Made by a program: the position numbers and the translations under genes | Source of the DNA: Heyndrickxia acidicola | GTDB taxonomy: Bacteria > Bacillota > Bacilli > Bacillales > Bacillaceae_C | Length of the DNA: 64,000 nt | Assembly (NCBI RefSeq): GCF_001636425.1 | Contig: NZ_KV440953.1 | Span: forward strand, 2,707,441 to 2,771,440 | Direction: 5' to 3' | Shown here: piece by piece, positions 15,647-24,359 of the stretch | Layout of the letters: the number at the start of each line of letters is the position of its first letter | Numbering within the stretch: position 1 is the stretch's first letter | The notes under the pieces: generated by a model | What the model was told of the DNA's origin: nothing | Databases searched by the model: none | Seen by the model: only the letters and a program-made list of their open reading frames with translations

Positions 15647-17026
15647 CTATCCTTTGAATATTTTCCCTGGATTCAATATTCCTTTGGGATCCAGTATTTT
15701 TTTAATGTCCAGCATGATATCCAGTGCGTCTCCATGTTCCTTTCGCTGGTATACAGCCTTTCCGATTCCTACACCATGTTCGCCTGTGCATGAACCTCCG
15801 CGGCTTAAAGCATAATCGACTAAATGGGCGTTCAGTTCTTTTGCTTTTTTCACCTCTTCTGAATCGCTTAGGTTAATCATAATAATCGCATGGTAATTTC
15901 CATCACCTACGTGTCCAAGCAATGCGCCATCAAGACCCGTTTTTTCAATCGCCAATCGTGCATCCTTTATCGCGCCCACTAGCTCTGAAATAGGGACGCA
16001 TACATCCGTAACCATCATTTTTTTACCTGGGGACTTATGGGCAAAAGCATAGGCTAAATTGTGGCGGACTTCCCACAGCTTTGCAATAGCCTTTGAATCT
16101 GCTTCAAACAAGAATTCCTCACAAAGATTTTCTGCTGCAATTGATTCGGCAAAGCTTACATCATGCTTTACGCCAGCCTCATTGCCGTGAAATTCAATAA
16201 ATAATGTAGGCTTAACGAGATAATCTGTTTGATTGTAGAGATTGACCTGCTTAATTGAACGGTCGTCCACTAATTCAATTCTTGCTACTTGAATGCCGGC
16301 TGACAGAATATCTACTGCCGTACGGACTGCGGCCTCTGTACTTGGAAAAACAGCCCGCGCAGCCGTTGTCACCTCAGGTATTCCATGAACTTTCAGGGTT
16401 AATTCGGTGAATACACCCAATGTCCCTTCAGAACCAGTAAATAAGCCGGTAATATACAATCCGGAAGATGACTTAGCCGTCATGCTTCCTGTATGAATCA
16501 TCCGGCCATCTGACAGGACGACCTCTAAATCTCGAACCTGATCACGCATAATGCCATATCTGACAGATGTAGTACCACTCGCATTTGTTGCAGCCATACC
16601 TCCGAGAGTAGCATCCGCACCAGGATCTACGCTAAAGAAAAGACCATATTTTTTTAGCTCTTTATTTAATTGAGTCCGCGTAACACCTGGCTGCACACGT
16701 ACCAGAAAATCATCCGGCCGGACTTCCAAAATCTGATTCATTAATTGAAAATCAAGTGAAATACCACCTTGATACGGAATTACATGTCCTTCGAGGCTTG
16801 ATCCCAGCCCAAATGGTGTCACAGGTATTTCATACTTATAGGCAAATCGCATAATTTCTCGAACTTCCTCAGCATCCTTTGGAAATACAACAACATCCGG
16901 CAAATGCGGTATATGATAGGATTCATCCTTGCTATGCTGTTCCAGCACTGTAGGATTGACCGTTACCTGGTCTTCCTGCAAAAGATTCTTTAATTCACTT
17001 ATCCATGTTCCATGCATCTTATTCAT
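15647..17026 (-). CDS. glcD: FAD-linked oxidase, D-lactate/glycolate dehydrogenase type
   Basis: A protein of 459 residues of the VAO/PCMH flavoprotein family. The FAD-binding part has VTPFGLGSSLEGHVIP (near 75), DPGADATLGGMAATNASGTTSVRYG (about 135-160) and LFTGSEGTLGVFTE. The C-terminal domain ends with GGSCTGEHGVGIGK and LDPKGILNPGKIF. These are the hallmarks of bacterial GlcD and of D-lactate dehydrogenase (cytochrome type). It oxidises a D-2-hydroxy acid and passes electrons to a carrier or quinone. No GlcE/GlcF partners are adjacent, so it may work alone. AAGGGGG precedes ATG 17026. Confidence 0.82.
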   Translation of the reverse strand: MNKMHGTWISELKNLLQEDQVTVNPTVLEQHSKDESYHIPHLPDVVVFPKDAEEVREIMRFAYKYEIPVTPFGLGSSLEGHVIPYQGGISLDFQLMNQILEVRPDDFLVRVQPGVTRTQLNKELKKYGLFFSVDPGADATLGGMAATNASGTTSVRYGIMRDQVRDLEVVLSDGRMIHTGSMTAKSSSGLYITGLFTGSEGTLGVFTELTLKVHGIPEVTTAARAVFPSTEAAVRTAVDILSAGIQVARIELVDDRSIKQVNLYNQTDYLVKPTLFIEFHGNEAGVKHDVSFAESIAAENLCEEFLFEADSKAIAKLWEVRHNLAYAFAHKSPGKKMMVTDVCVPISELVGAIKDARLAIEKTGLDGALLGHVGDGNYHAIIMINLSDSEEVKKAKELNAHLVDYALSRGGSCTGEHGVGIGKAVYQRKEHGDALDIMLDIKKILDPKGILNPGKIFKG

Positions 17027-17319
17027 ACCGTATTCCCCCTTGCAGCCAATTTTTATTGTTCCGCTATTTCCGATTTTGATCTAATGTGTAGCAGCGTTTC
17101 AAACTATTACTCTTTGAAATCTGCCTAATCGAACATAAAATATTCCATTTATGTTTGTTAGTAAATCATTCACTGCATGCTCTATCTTTATTATAAATTT
17201 CAAGAATTCAAACTTAAAGAAAAACCGGAAGCATTTTCATAGATTCTATCTATATACAGAATAATATTTAACCATTTTACTTCAGGTTTTTAGGGGCGTA
17301 ATATTATAAGGTAAAGTAA

Positions 17320-17370
17320 TTATTTGGAACGAGCACATATACTAATTGCTTCGCTGGTAATTCCAAATAA
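17320..17370 (+). promoter_or_regulatory. Perfect inverted repeat directly before the thioesterase ribosome binding site
   Basis: TTATTTGGAA at 17320 and TTCCAAATAA at 17361 are perfect complements separated by 31 nt, ending 1 nt before the GAAAGGAAG site. It could fold in the leader mRNA. The rest of 17027-17320 shows no gene. Confidence 0.45.
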
Positions 17371-17386
17371 GAAAGGAAGCATTAAA

Positions 17387-17905
17387 ATGGAAGCGAAAAA
17401 AGCGAAAGAAAGCAGAATTATTAATACCGCACAAGTGCTGTCTTGTGATTTAAATAATTATAATACTCTATTTGGCGGAGTTTTAATGAAGAAACTGGAT
17501 GATGCTGCAACCCTTTCAGCACGCAGACATTCACGTGTAAAAGAGTGTGTGACAGCTTCAACCGATTCTATCGATTTTCTTTGCCCAATTCATCAAACAG
17601 ATTCTGTTTGCGTGGAATCTTTCGTCAGCTATACAGGAAGAACCTCTATGGAAATCTTCTGTAAGGTTATTGCAGAGGACATTGATACAGGTGAACGCCG
17701 AGTTGCTGCTACTGCCTTTTTAACCTTTGTAGCACTTGATGAAAATAAAAGACCCATTGAAGTCCCGAACGTGATTCCAGAAACCGAAGAAGAAATCTTT
17801 ATCTATAATACAGCCAAGGACCGTGCCGAAGTACGTAAGATGAGAAGAGAAAAAAGTAAGGAATTAGCAAATTATATCTCCCTAAAAAAACCTTGGGATC
17901 TGTAA
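17387..17905 (+). CDS. ykhA: Acyl-CoA thioesterase, hotdog fold
   Basis: A protein of 172 residues. Family blocks: DLNNYNTLFGGVLMKKLDDAATLSA (substrate site with the Asp/Asn of the YciA/YkhA group), DFLCPIHQTDSV, SYTGRTSMEIFCKV and RRVAATAFLTFVALDENKRP. It hydrolyses acyl-CoAs in the cytosol. An upstream TTG in frame exists, but ATG 17387 has GAAAGGAAG 8 nt before it and matches the usual family start. The next gene follows 18 nt behind and is probably co-transcribed. Confidence 0.85.
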   Translation: MEAKKAKESRIINTAQVLSCDLNNYNTLFGGVLMKKLDDAATLSARRHSRVKECVTASTDSIDFLCPIHQTDSVCVESFVSYTGRTSMEIFCKVIAEDIDTGERRVAATAFLTFVALDENKRPIEVPNVIPETEEEIFIYNTAKDRAEVRKMRREKSKELANYISLKKPWDL

Positions 17906-17923
17906 AAGAAAGGCGGGGGGACA

Positions 17924-18292
17924 TTGATAACACTATCCAGTTTAGATGATTTGAAAGCTGCTCAAAAGACTATTGGTCAAGTGAAGCAAAACTACCCCGT
18001 ACTTTTCGAAAAACTGCTGCACGCCGTGTATCTTACTCGTGCACTCCAATTTAAATATCAATATATGGGAAATCTCCTTTTTGATGAAGTTCCTTTAGAA
18101 CCCACACCGAAATTTGTACAAGCATCCATTCTTCGCTTATACAAAAGAGAAATTCAAGTTATAAAAATTGACGAAAACATCGATGTTCTTCATGAACTCT
18201 TTAACGAGTTTAAACAGACAGGATATGCGAAAATTAGTCTCTTAATTATGGGGAAAAGCCCTGAAGCTGTAATTGGTACCCTTCTAATTTAA
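17924..18292 (+). CDS. Hypothetical protein, 122 residues
   Basis: Starts at TTG 17924 behind a GGCGGGGGG site, 18 nt after the thioesterase stop. The product is soluble and mixed alpha/beta, with an N-terminal helix (DDLKAAQKTIGQVKQNYPVLFEKLLHAV). No family recognised. Downstream, in the +1-shifted frame, about 80 further codons stay open (KLYNDLQFNHAQAFYLIFG...), running into a repeat; this may be chance or an old extension. Context suggests co-expression with the thioesterase. Confidence 0.65.
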   Translation: MITLSSLDDLKAAQKTIGQVKQNYPVLFEKLLHAVYLTRALQFKYQYMGNLLFDEVPLEPTPKFVQASILRLYKREIQVIKIDENIDVLHELFNEFKQTGYAKISLLIMGKSPEAVIGTLLI

Positions 18293-18489
18293 ATAACAAG
18301 GGGCAGGCAGAAAGAAGAGAATCTTTCATTGTTGAATCCACCTCTTCTCCATTACTCCCCATTATTAAGCTGTACAACGATCTCCAATTTAACCATGCGC
18401 AAGCTTTCTACTTAATCTTTGGTCTTTTAGTCGAGGAAAGTTTGACTGACCATGGTGCGGCGCCTTTTAAAATAATGGCCCTGATATTC

Positions 18490-18565
18490 TTGCCTGCTGA
18501 TTTCCGCTCTAGGCATTCGCTTTCTGCGAAGCGCTGGAGCTAGACAGAGACTGCATAGGTCAAAC
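18490..18565. repeat. Palindromic repeat family A, short variant
   Basis: CTGCTGATTTCCGCTCTAGG, then CATTCGCTTTCTGCGAAGCG and CTGGAGCTAGACAGAGACTG. It shares its 3' end with the other family members, but its 5' half is of the GATTTCCGCTC type also seen at 43829 and 46957. Confidence 0.65.
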
Positions 18566-18585
18566 AATTTTTTTTACTTTTCCAT

Positions 18586-18638
18586 AAAAAAACCTGACTC
18601 CAGACACTTCAAAAAGTGTGCTGGCAGTCAGGTTTTTT
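18586..18638. terminator. Bidirectional terminator
   Basis: AAAAAACCTGACT pairs with AGTCAGGTTTTTT, enclosing an AGACAC/GTGTGCT inner stem. It serves the minus-strand gene ending at 18661. Confidence 0.8.
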
Positions 18639-18660
18639 AGGCTTCCACTTACCATTGCTA

Positions 18661-19137
18661 TTATGAATGATCGTCATCCTTCTTAGACAGTGACTGCAAT
18701 GCTTTGCGGAAAGCATCATCATTCATGTTTTTTTTCACCGGCTTTTCTTCCTCTTGAGGGTGCCCATATTTAAATTTCACGAGGGCCTCTCTGTATGCTT
18801 GATCATTAATATTATCCATTGTTACTTTGCCGGCATGCTTTTCAGACCGTGTCTGAGGGGCAGGCTCGTGCTCAGCTTCTTTCTGGTCCAATTGATCTAC
18901 AGGAATTTCTTGCAGGGATTCAGTATGAGCAGCGGACCGGTTCTTCTCGACACGTGATGTTACATCAGACTCATCAGCCGTTTCAGGAGATTGGAGCACT
19001 TCTTCCTCGACTTCCTTATGCTTGTTATCAGCAAGCTTCTTTCGTTCTGCATTCTGTGAAGAGTAACGAATATTGATAATGGACATTACTGCAATAACAA
19101 TAATCGCAAAAATGACAAACATTACTATAATCATCAT
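18661..19137 (-). CDS. Single-pass membrane protein with tandem C-terminal motif, hypothetical
   Basis: A protein of 158 residues: an N-terminal membrane helix (residues 2-22, [20 protein letters not shown]), a long charged linker and two copies of a short motif near the end ([15 protein letters not shown] and [15 protein letters not shown]). No known family recognised. The start overlaps the stop of the upstream flavodoxin-like gene by 4 nt (ATGA), so the two are coupled. The linker composition (Glu, Lys, Ser) suggests disorder. It may anchor partners at the membrane. Confidence 0.7.
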   Translation of the reverse strand: MMIIVMFVIFAIIVIAVMSIINIRYSSQNAERKKLADNKHKEVEEEVLQSPETADESDVTSRVEKNRSAAHTESLQEIPVDQLDQKEAEHEPAPQTRSEKHAGKVTMDNINDQAYREALVKFKYGHPQEEEKPVKKNMNDDAFRKALQSLSKKDDDHS

Positions 19138-19673
19138 TGTTTGCCATCTCCATTTAAAAAGGATCCAGTCACCTGTGCCACCCTTTTTCCTAAGGCTCTT
19201 CCAAGCTGAAGTCCTTCATGCGAAATGATTTCCTTGCTTTCAATTGGACAGGTAACACCTACTCCGTAATAGGATCCATATAAAGCATTTTCCGGAATAT
19301 TTCCTGGAAGGCCTACCAGTATCATTCCTTGATGAAGCATGGGTGTAATCAGGTTTAAAAGAGTTGCCTCCAAACCGCCGTGTGTAGTAGCAGTGGTACA
19401 AAAAACGGCTCCTATTTTATTGATTAGTTTTCCCTGTGCCCATAAATATCCCAGCTTATCTATCCAATTCTTCAATCCTGAGCTAATGGTACCAAAATGT
19501 CCTGGACACCCCCAAATAATCGCATCCATTTCTGGAAGGGCATATACATCCGCCTCATCAACATGCTGAAAAAATACTTCTGCCCCTGGGACTGATTTGG
19601 CACCCTCTGCAATCGAGCGTGCTAACTCTTTTGTATGTTCGCCTTCACTATCATATACAATACAAATCTTCAT
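19134..19673 (-). CDS. Flavodoxin/WrbA-like NAD(P)H:quinone oxidoreductase family protein
   Basis: A flavodoxin-fold protein of 179 residues. The N-terminal strand and phosphate loop ([23 protein letters not shown]) bind FMN phosphate, [22 protein letters not shown] forms the second FMN loop, and [27 protein letters not shown] is the WrbA-type third loop. It is shorter than most WrbA (about 200) but keeps their order. Likely a cytosolic FMN-dependent quinone or azo reductase. Overlaps the downstream membrane-protein gene. Confidence 0.8.
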   Translation of the reverse strand: MKICIVYDSEGEHTKELARSIAEGAKSVPGAEVFFQHVDEADVYALPEMDAIIWGCPGHFGTISSGLKNWIDKLGYLWAQGKLINKIGAVFCTTATTHGGLEATLLNLITPMLHQGMILVGLPGNIPENALYGSYYGVGVTCPIESKEIISHEGLQLGRALGKRVAQVTGSFLNGDGKQ

Positions 19674-19897
19674 GTATTATTCCTCCTCATGCTGTGTATA
19701 ACCTTTTATTTCAAATCATTATCCGTTTTAAATAGTTGTTAGAAATAAACATGCTGAATAGTGTATGAAAAGTCATTGCGTTAATTTTCACATTATAGGT
19801 TTAGATATTTAGAAGAGAATTAACCATATGTCCTAAAACATCCATCTGTGAAAAACACATGAAATATGAATTCCCTATCTCAAAAAGAGGCAGGGGA

Positions 19898-20533
19898 TTA
19901 TTTTGAAATTTTAACCTCTGCATTCATACCAGGAAGCACTTTGTCCGATACCTGGCTAAGAGAAATTTTCACCGGCACTTTTTGTGTTACTTTCGTATAA
20001 TTGCCTGTGGAGTTTTGGTCTGGCAAAACGGAAAATACTGAGTTCGTCGCATAGCCAATTTCTTTTACCGTACCATCAAACGTTGTGCCCGGGTCGCCAT
20101 CCACTGTAACATCCACACTGTTTCCTACTTTTACATCCTTCAAATCATTTTCCTTTATATTTGCAACGATATAAAGATGGTCCATATCAGCTTCTTGCGC
20201 CAATACCTGGCCTGCTTGTACTGTTTGGTTTGTTTTTGCTTCATTTTTAATAATTTTACCTGCCATTCTTGCAGTGATAGAAGTGGAAGAGCCTTTGCCC
20301 GATGCCACATTTCCCACATTCGTATTATCTGAAACATTATCTCCTTCGGATACATTCCATTTGGATAATACGCCCGATGAAGGCGAAACAATTTGCATCA
20401 TATCAGCGGAAACCACTGCATCGTCTGTTTTCACATAGTTTTCGTTCTGGTAATAAAAATAAATGCCCATTACAACTAATGCGGCAACGACCACAAAGCC
20501 TATAATATTCGTAATGAGTAATCGGCTGTTCAT
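19898..20533 (-). CDS. HlyD/EmrA-type membrane-fusion protein
   Basis: A protein of 211 residues with an N-terminal anchor (LLITNIIGFVVVAALVVMGIYF) and a lipoyl/barrel-sandwich region (VVSADMMQIVSPSSGVLSKWNVSEGDNVS...AGKIIKNEAKTNQTVQAGQVLA), then a beta-barrel ending GMNAEVKI. It is short because Gram-positive members lack the long coiled coil. ATG 20533 has GAGAGGAG upstream; an earlier ATG at 20551 lacks a site. It lies 37 bp after the DHA2 transporter and should form an export complex with it. Confidence 0.8.
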   Translation of the reverse strand: MNSRLLITNIIGFVVVAALVVMGIYFYYQNENYVKTDDAVVSADMMQIVSPSSGVLSKWNVSEGDNVSDNTNVGNVASGKGSSTSITARMAGKIIKNEAKTNQTVQAGQVLAQEADMDHLYIVANIKENDLKDVKVGNSVDVTVDGDPGTTFDGTVKEIGYATNSVFSVLPDQNSTGNYTKVTQKVPVKISLSQVSDKVLPGMNAEVKISK

Positions 20534-20569
20534 ATAAAATTCTCCTCTCAATATAAAAAATCAAATAAA

Positions 20570-22204
20570 TTAATTGGCTGTTTCCTGGCTTCCCTGTTCC
20601 TTTGGTGCCGGAAGCATCATTCTCTTTGGCTTTTGAACAAGCGTACGTCCTTTACCCGTAACAGCTTTTCCTATGGAAGCCAAAAACATAATGACACCAA
20701 TTCCAAGCAAAATAGCAAATAGGTTATGATAGGCTCCTAAAATGGCTGCCCGCTTCGTATTAGCAATCAGCTCATATGAGGCCATGTTTTTTGCCATAGT
20801 GGCCGGAAGCCCATTCTCCATAAAATGCTTGGTTAGATTAACAAGCTCTGCATTGGTTTCTGAATCATTTTGGCCTAAATAGCTTCTGATATTGCCATAA
20901 TGAAGAGCATTCTCAGTTGTGATAAACCATGCCAGCAATGGAGACATAAGAGCACCAATAAAATTCCGGATAGAATGCAGGGTAACCGAACGCATGGATG
21001 CTTTATGGATATCACCAGCAAGCGCGGTTCCCAATGCCCCAGATACAAGAGTCATACTAATTCCTGCGCCAAGCACGGCAACTTGGAAATAAAGGGTGTC
21101 CAATGTCACAGCCGGTGTAATAAAAATCCAATTACAGCTTACATAAATGACCCCAAGTGACCCGATCATACCCAAAATGCCTGCACCGAGTATGTCAAAA
21201 AGCAATGTCTTTAATACGGCAGTCACTAACACGCCAATAAAGAACCAGAAATAGAAATGTGCAAGATATTCATAGGGCAAATCTTTATTGTTCCGCAAAA
21301 ATCCATTGATACCGGCTAACGCAAAGATCAATGAAATATGCGAAGCAACAGCCATTACAGTTCCTGAAATCGGCTTAGCTGCTTTTAAAGAACTAAATGG
21401 AACAATAGGTGTGCTGGCTTTTAAATCAAAAAGGATAAAGACAACGACCAAAATAAAAGCCATTAAAAAGAACGGCCAGACATATAAAGATGTAAATCCC
21501 TTTTCCACCAAGTTGCAAAGCGGAATTGATAAAACGATCATAAGCAAAGTAAGAATGAACACACCGGTTTTATCAACAGGCGTGTGTTCCTGATGATGAT
21601 CATCATGCTTTGGCAGAGCAACTGAACCTACTGCAAGACTAAGAACAGATGTAATAATATTTAATAGATAAAGCCAGCGCCATGCGTCTAAACTGAGAGA
21701 GACGGAACCAAAAAATGCTCCAACTGCACTGGAACCAAAGAGCCCTGAAATGACCATTAGCAGGAATACATTACGAATCTTATTAGGAAACGATCTGAGA
21801 CTGACAGGCAGAATGGTTAAGAACAGCATCCCGGCACTTAATCCCTGAATAATCCTTCCGATTGCCAGCACCTGCAAATCAGGGGTTGTGGCATTAATGA
21901 TGGAGCCTATTAAAAAAATAAGTACAAAAGTTAAGTAATTTCTTTTCAAGCCCCACTTTCTTGTCAAAATCGGGCCAAATGGCACTCCCAGTGCAAAAGC
22001 AATATTGGACAGGATAGATGGATACAGCAGGTAATTTGAACTTGCATTAAGACCGTTTTGCACAATCCCCTGATTCATCGTATACGCAAGATTTGAAAAA
22101 TATTGGGGACCAATTGCGAAAATAGTTAAAAAGGATATAACTAAAAATTGGGGGACCGCTACTCTATCCGTCTCTGATATTGAGGTATTGATCTTTTGAC
22201 TCAT
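20570..22204 (-). CDS. MFS drug:H+ antiporter, DHA2 (EmrB/QacA) type
   Basis: A membrane protein of 544 residues with about 14 hydrophobic segments. The motif A region (LTRKWGLKRNYL) follows helix 2 and the antiporter motif C-like segment (LFGSSAVGAFFGSVSLSLDAWRWLYLLNI) spans helices 5-6, as in DHA2 exporters. The start is ATG 22204 behind AAAGGAGGA. It is transcribed with the EmrA-like gene; a MarR regulator lies upstream and a palindromic operator candidate at 22327. Likely exports toxic hydrophobic compounds using the proton gradient. Confidence 0.85.
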   Translation of the reverse strand: MSQKINTSISETDRVAVPQFLVISFLTIFAIGPQYFSNLAYTMNQGIVQNGLNASSNYLLYPSILSNIAFALGVPFGPILTRKWGLKRNYLTFVLIFLIGSIINATTPDLQVLAIGRIIQGLSAGMLFLTILPVSLRSFPNKIRNVFLLMVISGLFGSSAVGAFFGSVSLSLDAWRWLYLLNIITSVLSLAVGSVALPKHDDHHQEHTPVDKTGVFILTLLMIVLSIPLCNLVEKGFTSLYVWPFFLMAFILVVVFILFDLKASTPIVPFSSLKAAKPISGTVMAVASHISLIFALAGINGFLRNNKDLPYEYLAHFYFWFFIGVLVTAVLKTLLFDILGAGILGMIGSLGVIYVSCNWIFITPAVTLDTLYFQVAVLGAGISMTLVSGALGTALAGDIHKASMRSVTLHSIRNFIGALMSPLLAWFITTENALHYGNIRSYLGQNDSETNAELVNLTKHFMENGLPATMAKNMASYELIANTKRAAILGAYHNLFAILLGIGVIMFLASIGKAVTGKGRTLVQKPKRMMLPAPKEQGSQETAN

Positions 22205-22326
22205 CGCGATTCCTCCTTTCATAAAGTAATGAGTCGTTATAACTGGAGCATCACTTCATTGAAAATAGTATTTGTATTTTCAAACTAAAAAAATTCCCAA
22301 TATGGAAATTTAATATTGCATCTAAC

Positions 22327-22359
22327 AAGTTGTATTATGCAATATGTATTATACAACTT
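22327..22359. promoter_or_regulatory. Candidate MarR operator
   Basis: AAGTTGTAT (22327-22335) and ATACAACTT (22351-22359) form perfect arms around a TATGCAATATGTATT core that is itself nearly palindromic. It lies 123 bp before the efflux gene start. MarR proteins bind such AT-rich palindromes. Confidence 0.6.
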
Positions 22360-22463
22360 TTACAAAATAATTCAATGATTTTATGATTTTATGGTTTTTC
22401 AGTTTATTGCGATTCAATAAAAAACTTTGGCAGGCTAGTATTCGGATTTTAGTCTCTGCTACA

Positions 22464-22531
22464 TCTATGCTGATAACTGCTCGTTTTTAAGTTCATTTTA
22501 CAGAAAAGAAAGAATGAGCTAAAAAACGAAT
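22464..22531. repeat. Short dispersed repeat, family C
   Basis: CTATGCTGATAACTGCTCG plus a T run; the same core occurs at 54208 and inverted at 23391-23414. Complementary AAAAAACGA and AATGAGC segments nearby allow hairpins. Confidence 0.5.
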
Positions 22532-22553
22532 TCCAATAATAAAGCCTTTGATT

Positions 22554-22590
22554 AAAAAAAGCTGATGACCTTTTGGTTCACCAGCTTTTA
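22554..22590 (-). terminator. Terminator of the MarR gene
   Basis: On the minus strand AAAGCTGGTGAACC pairs with GGTCATCAGCTTT followed by a T run; it overlaps the end of the MarR coding region. Confidence 0.75.
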
Positions 22591-23016
22591 TTTTCCCCAT
22601 TTTCGAAAGTCAAAGTTTAATCGGGTCAAGTTCGCCTCCAGGCTTTCCAGCTCATCCTGTGACCAGTCCTGCAGAACCTCTGAATAGAATTCAGACCTGG
22701 CTTTTTGTACTTTATGCAGAATCTCCAACCCTCCTGAAGTAATTTCTACAAGGCTGATTCGTCCATTTTTTATATCAGGAGATCTTTTTATATATTTTTT
22801 AGACTCTAACGCAGCAATCTGTCTGCTGGCAGTAGATAAATTTAACATCAAATGCTCAGCTAGTCCATTAATGGACAAAGGACTTGTGTTCTCCAATACG
22901 CTCAGCAGCATGTATTCGGAACGATCCAGCATTCCAAGTCTTGGGCTATAGGCTGTAATTAATCGTACCAGCAGGGCAATTTCATACTCTATGGATTGTA
23001 TTGAGTCTTCTTTCAA
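22588..23016 (-). CDS. MarR-family transcriptional regulator
   Basis: A protein of 142 residues with the winged helix of the family: LSINGLAEHLMLNLSTASRQIAALESKKYIKRSPDIKNGRISLVEIT (about residues 53-99, recognition helix STASRQIAAL, wing with DxxNGR), flanked by dimerisation helices. It lies just upstream of the efflux pair on the same strand, so it most likely represses it through the palindrome at 22327. A ligand, probably a phenolic or drug-like compound, would relieve repression. Confidence 0.82.
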   Translation of the reverse strand: MKEDSIQSIEYEIALLVRLITAYSPRLGMLDRSEYMLLSVLENTSPLSINGLAEHLMLNLSTASRQIAALESKKYIKRSPDIKNGRISLVEITSGGLEILHKVQKARSEFYSEVLQDWSQDELESLEANLTRLNFDFRKWGK

Positions 23017-23330
23017 TTATTTTCCCCCCTCTTGCAAAAGAGCGATTACAAAATAACGTATTCTCTTTGCAAATTGGAAACATGTCTTATTTACTATCAT
23101 AATAGAAGAAATAAAAATAGAAAAGAGCAAGAGAATCTCCCCTCACCCTATACAGATTATTTATTCAAGCTATTTACTATTTACTCCTAATATTGGTGGC
23201 ATCTTTATGTAAGCTATCCATAATTTTAATAACGAAATTTGGCATTAACTACTTTTATTCTGTCAAATAGCAAAATTTCACGTGAATATCCTTATCAAAA
23301 GGATTTGTTAAAGAACTCTGGTGTTTTTTA

Positions 23331-23418
23331 GCTCATTCGTGTGAACCGGTCGTTTCACACGTCTTTCAGCACAGCTGAAATATTGATCTAAAAAATGAGC
23401 AGTTATCAACATAGAAGT
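23331..23418. repeat. Cloverleaf-like palindromic element (repeat family C, inverted)
   Basis: Three nested perfect stems: GCTCATT (23331) with AATGAGC (23394-23400); CGTGTGAA (23338) with TTCACACG (23354); TTTCAGC (23364) with GCTGAAA (23374). They form a three-way junction of 70 nt followed by AGTTATCAACATAG, the complement of the family C core. No gene is seen in the rest of 23017-23508. Confidence 0.6.
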
Positions 23419-23508
23419 CTAACAGATCCTGTGAAAAAAATAAGAGCCTATTTGGCTCAAAGGTAACGCTGCTGTTATTGTCTTTTATGCAAATACTTTT
23501 AATACGAT

Positions 23509-23901
23509 TTAGGCAAGATTTTTCACATAAATGGCTCTCGATGATTGAATGATTCTGCAGCCCTCTAGGTCTTGTTCTGAAATCAGTCCTAAATGAAGAG
23601 CAGATTGAATTTTTTCTTCATCTGGCTTTTTGACCGTCTGAACCAGCTCGTTCAATCTTAGTTCCTCCAGGCGCTTTACCGTGTTATCCTCATCAAATTT
23701 TTCTGTCTTTCGAATTTGCCTTTCAAGTTTAAAGCTTCCGATGGTCACTTCCCCTTTTGTATATTGACCTACAGCATAATCGAAATATTGATTAAACACA
23801 TTTTTATATTTGTCCATTTCCTTTTCAATCTCTTTTTTCTTTGCATTAAGTTCAAAATACTCTGCAAGCATTTCCTTTGTCACCATATAATCCAATTTCA
23901 C
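23509..23901 (-). CDS. Hypothetical protein, 130 residues, coiled coil
   Basis: The N-terminal half is a strongly charged helix likely to form a coiled coil (AEYFELNAKKKEIEKEMDKYKNVF, residues 14-37), followed by a beta-rich middle (GEVTIGSFKLERQIRKTEKFDE) and a second helical part (VKRLEELRLNELVQTVKKP). The pattern resembles small phage-type or nuclease-inhibitor-like proteins, but no family can be named. It is monocistronic on the minus strand. AAATGGGGGGAAACAAG precedes the start, a good binding site. Confidence is for it being a gene. Confidence 0.7.
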   Translation of the reverse strand: MKLDYMVTKEMLAEYFELNAKKKEIEKEMDKYKNVFNQYFDYAVGQYTKGEVTIGSFKLERQIRKTEKFDEDNTVKRLEELRLNELVQTVKKPDEEKIQSALHLGLISEQDLEGCRIIQSSRAIYVKNLA

Positions 23902-24151
23902 TTGTTTCCCCCCATTTTAAGCAGCTATTACATTTTATTAAGCCTTGGAAGGGATTATGACTGATGAATGCTATACGTGTAAGCAGGTTTCATATCCTCT
24001 TATGTATGTGCTCACTTCTTTAAATCAGTCATATAAACATAAATCTGATTGGGTAATAATGATTGTTGAGGTATCCTTTCATAAAAACAGCTGCGGGAAG
24101 ATTTCGTGGTTATTGATTAAGAATCATTTTATCAAATGATCACATCCATGT

Positions 24152-24180
24152 TTGAAAGAAATGAATGGTTGTAATAACAT
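24152..24180 (+). promoter_or_regulatory. Candidate promoter of a small RNA
   Basis: TTGAAA (24152-24157), 17 bp, TAACAT (24175-24180). Five of six bases match the -35 and four of six the -10 consensus. Structured sequence begins about 7 nt downstream. Confidence 0.45.
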
Positions 24181-24186
24181 AGATGG

Positions 24187-24288
24187 GAGTAGCAGCTTTG
24201 CTGCTTCTTCTACGGCAATGAGTTTCTTTGCTCATACAATGGAATCATGAAACCAGTTCCAGTTTCCATGATTTCAATGCTTTTTTGG
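24187..24288 (+). ncRNA. Candidate small structured RNA, about 100 nt
   Basis: In a gene-free gap three hairpins follow one another: GTAGCAGC...GCTG...CTAC (24189-24213), ATGAG/CTCAT (24219-24236) and a long final hairpin ATGGAATCATGAAAC / GTTTCCATGATTTCAAT with an 8-nt loop, then GC and six T (24281-24286), which looks like an intrinsic terminator. A promoter-like sequence lies just upstream. No open reading frame with a binding site is inside. It matches no RNA family I know; entirely an inference from structure. Confidence 0.4.
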
Positions 24289-24359
24289 TTTTAAAAATCG
24301 GCATTGGGCATGTCAGACCTGTTCATCCAGTACCATGTTAAATTTATATCACCCTCACC

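Noticed and set aside
23945..24139. Small plus-strand frame with a CxxC pair
   Set aside because: Binding site too close to the ATG and no recognisable fold; it overlaps the promoter region of the candidate small RNA.
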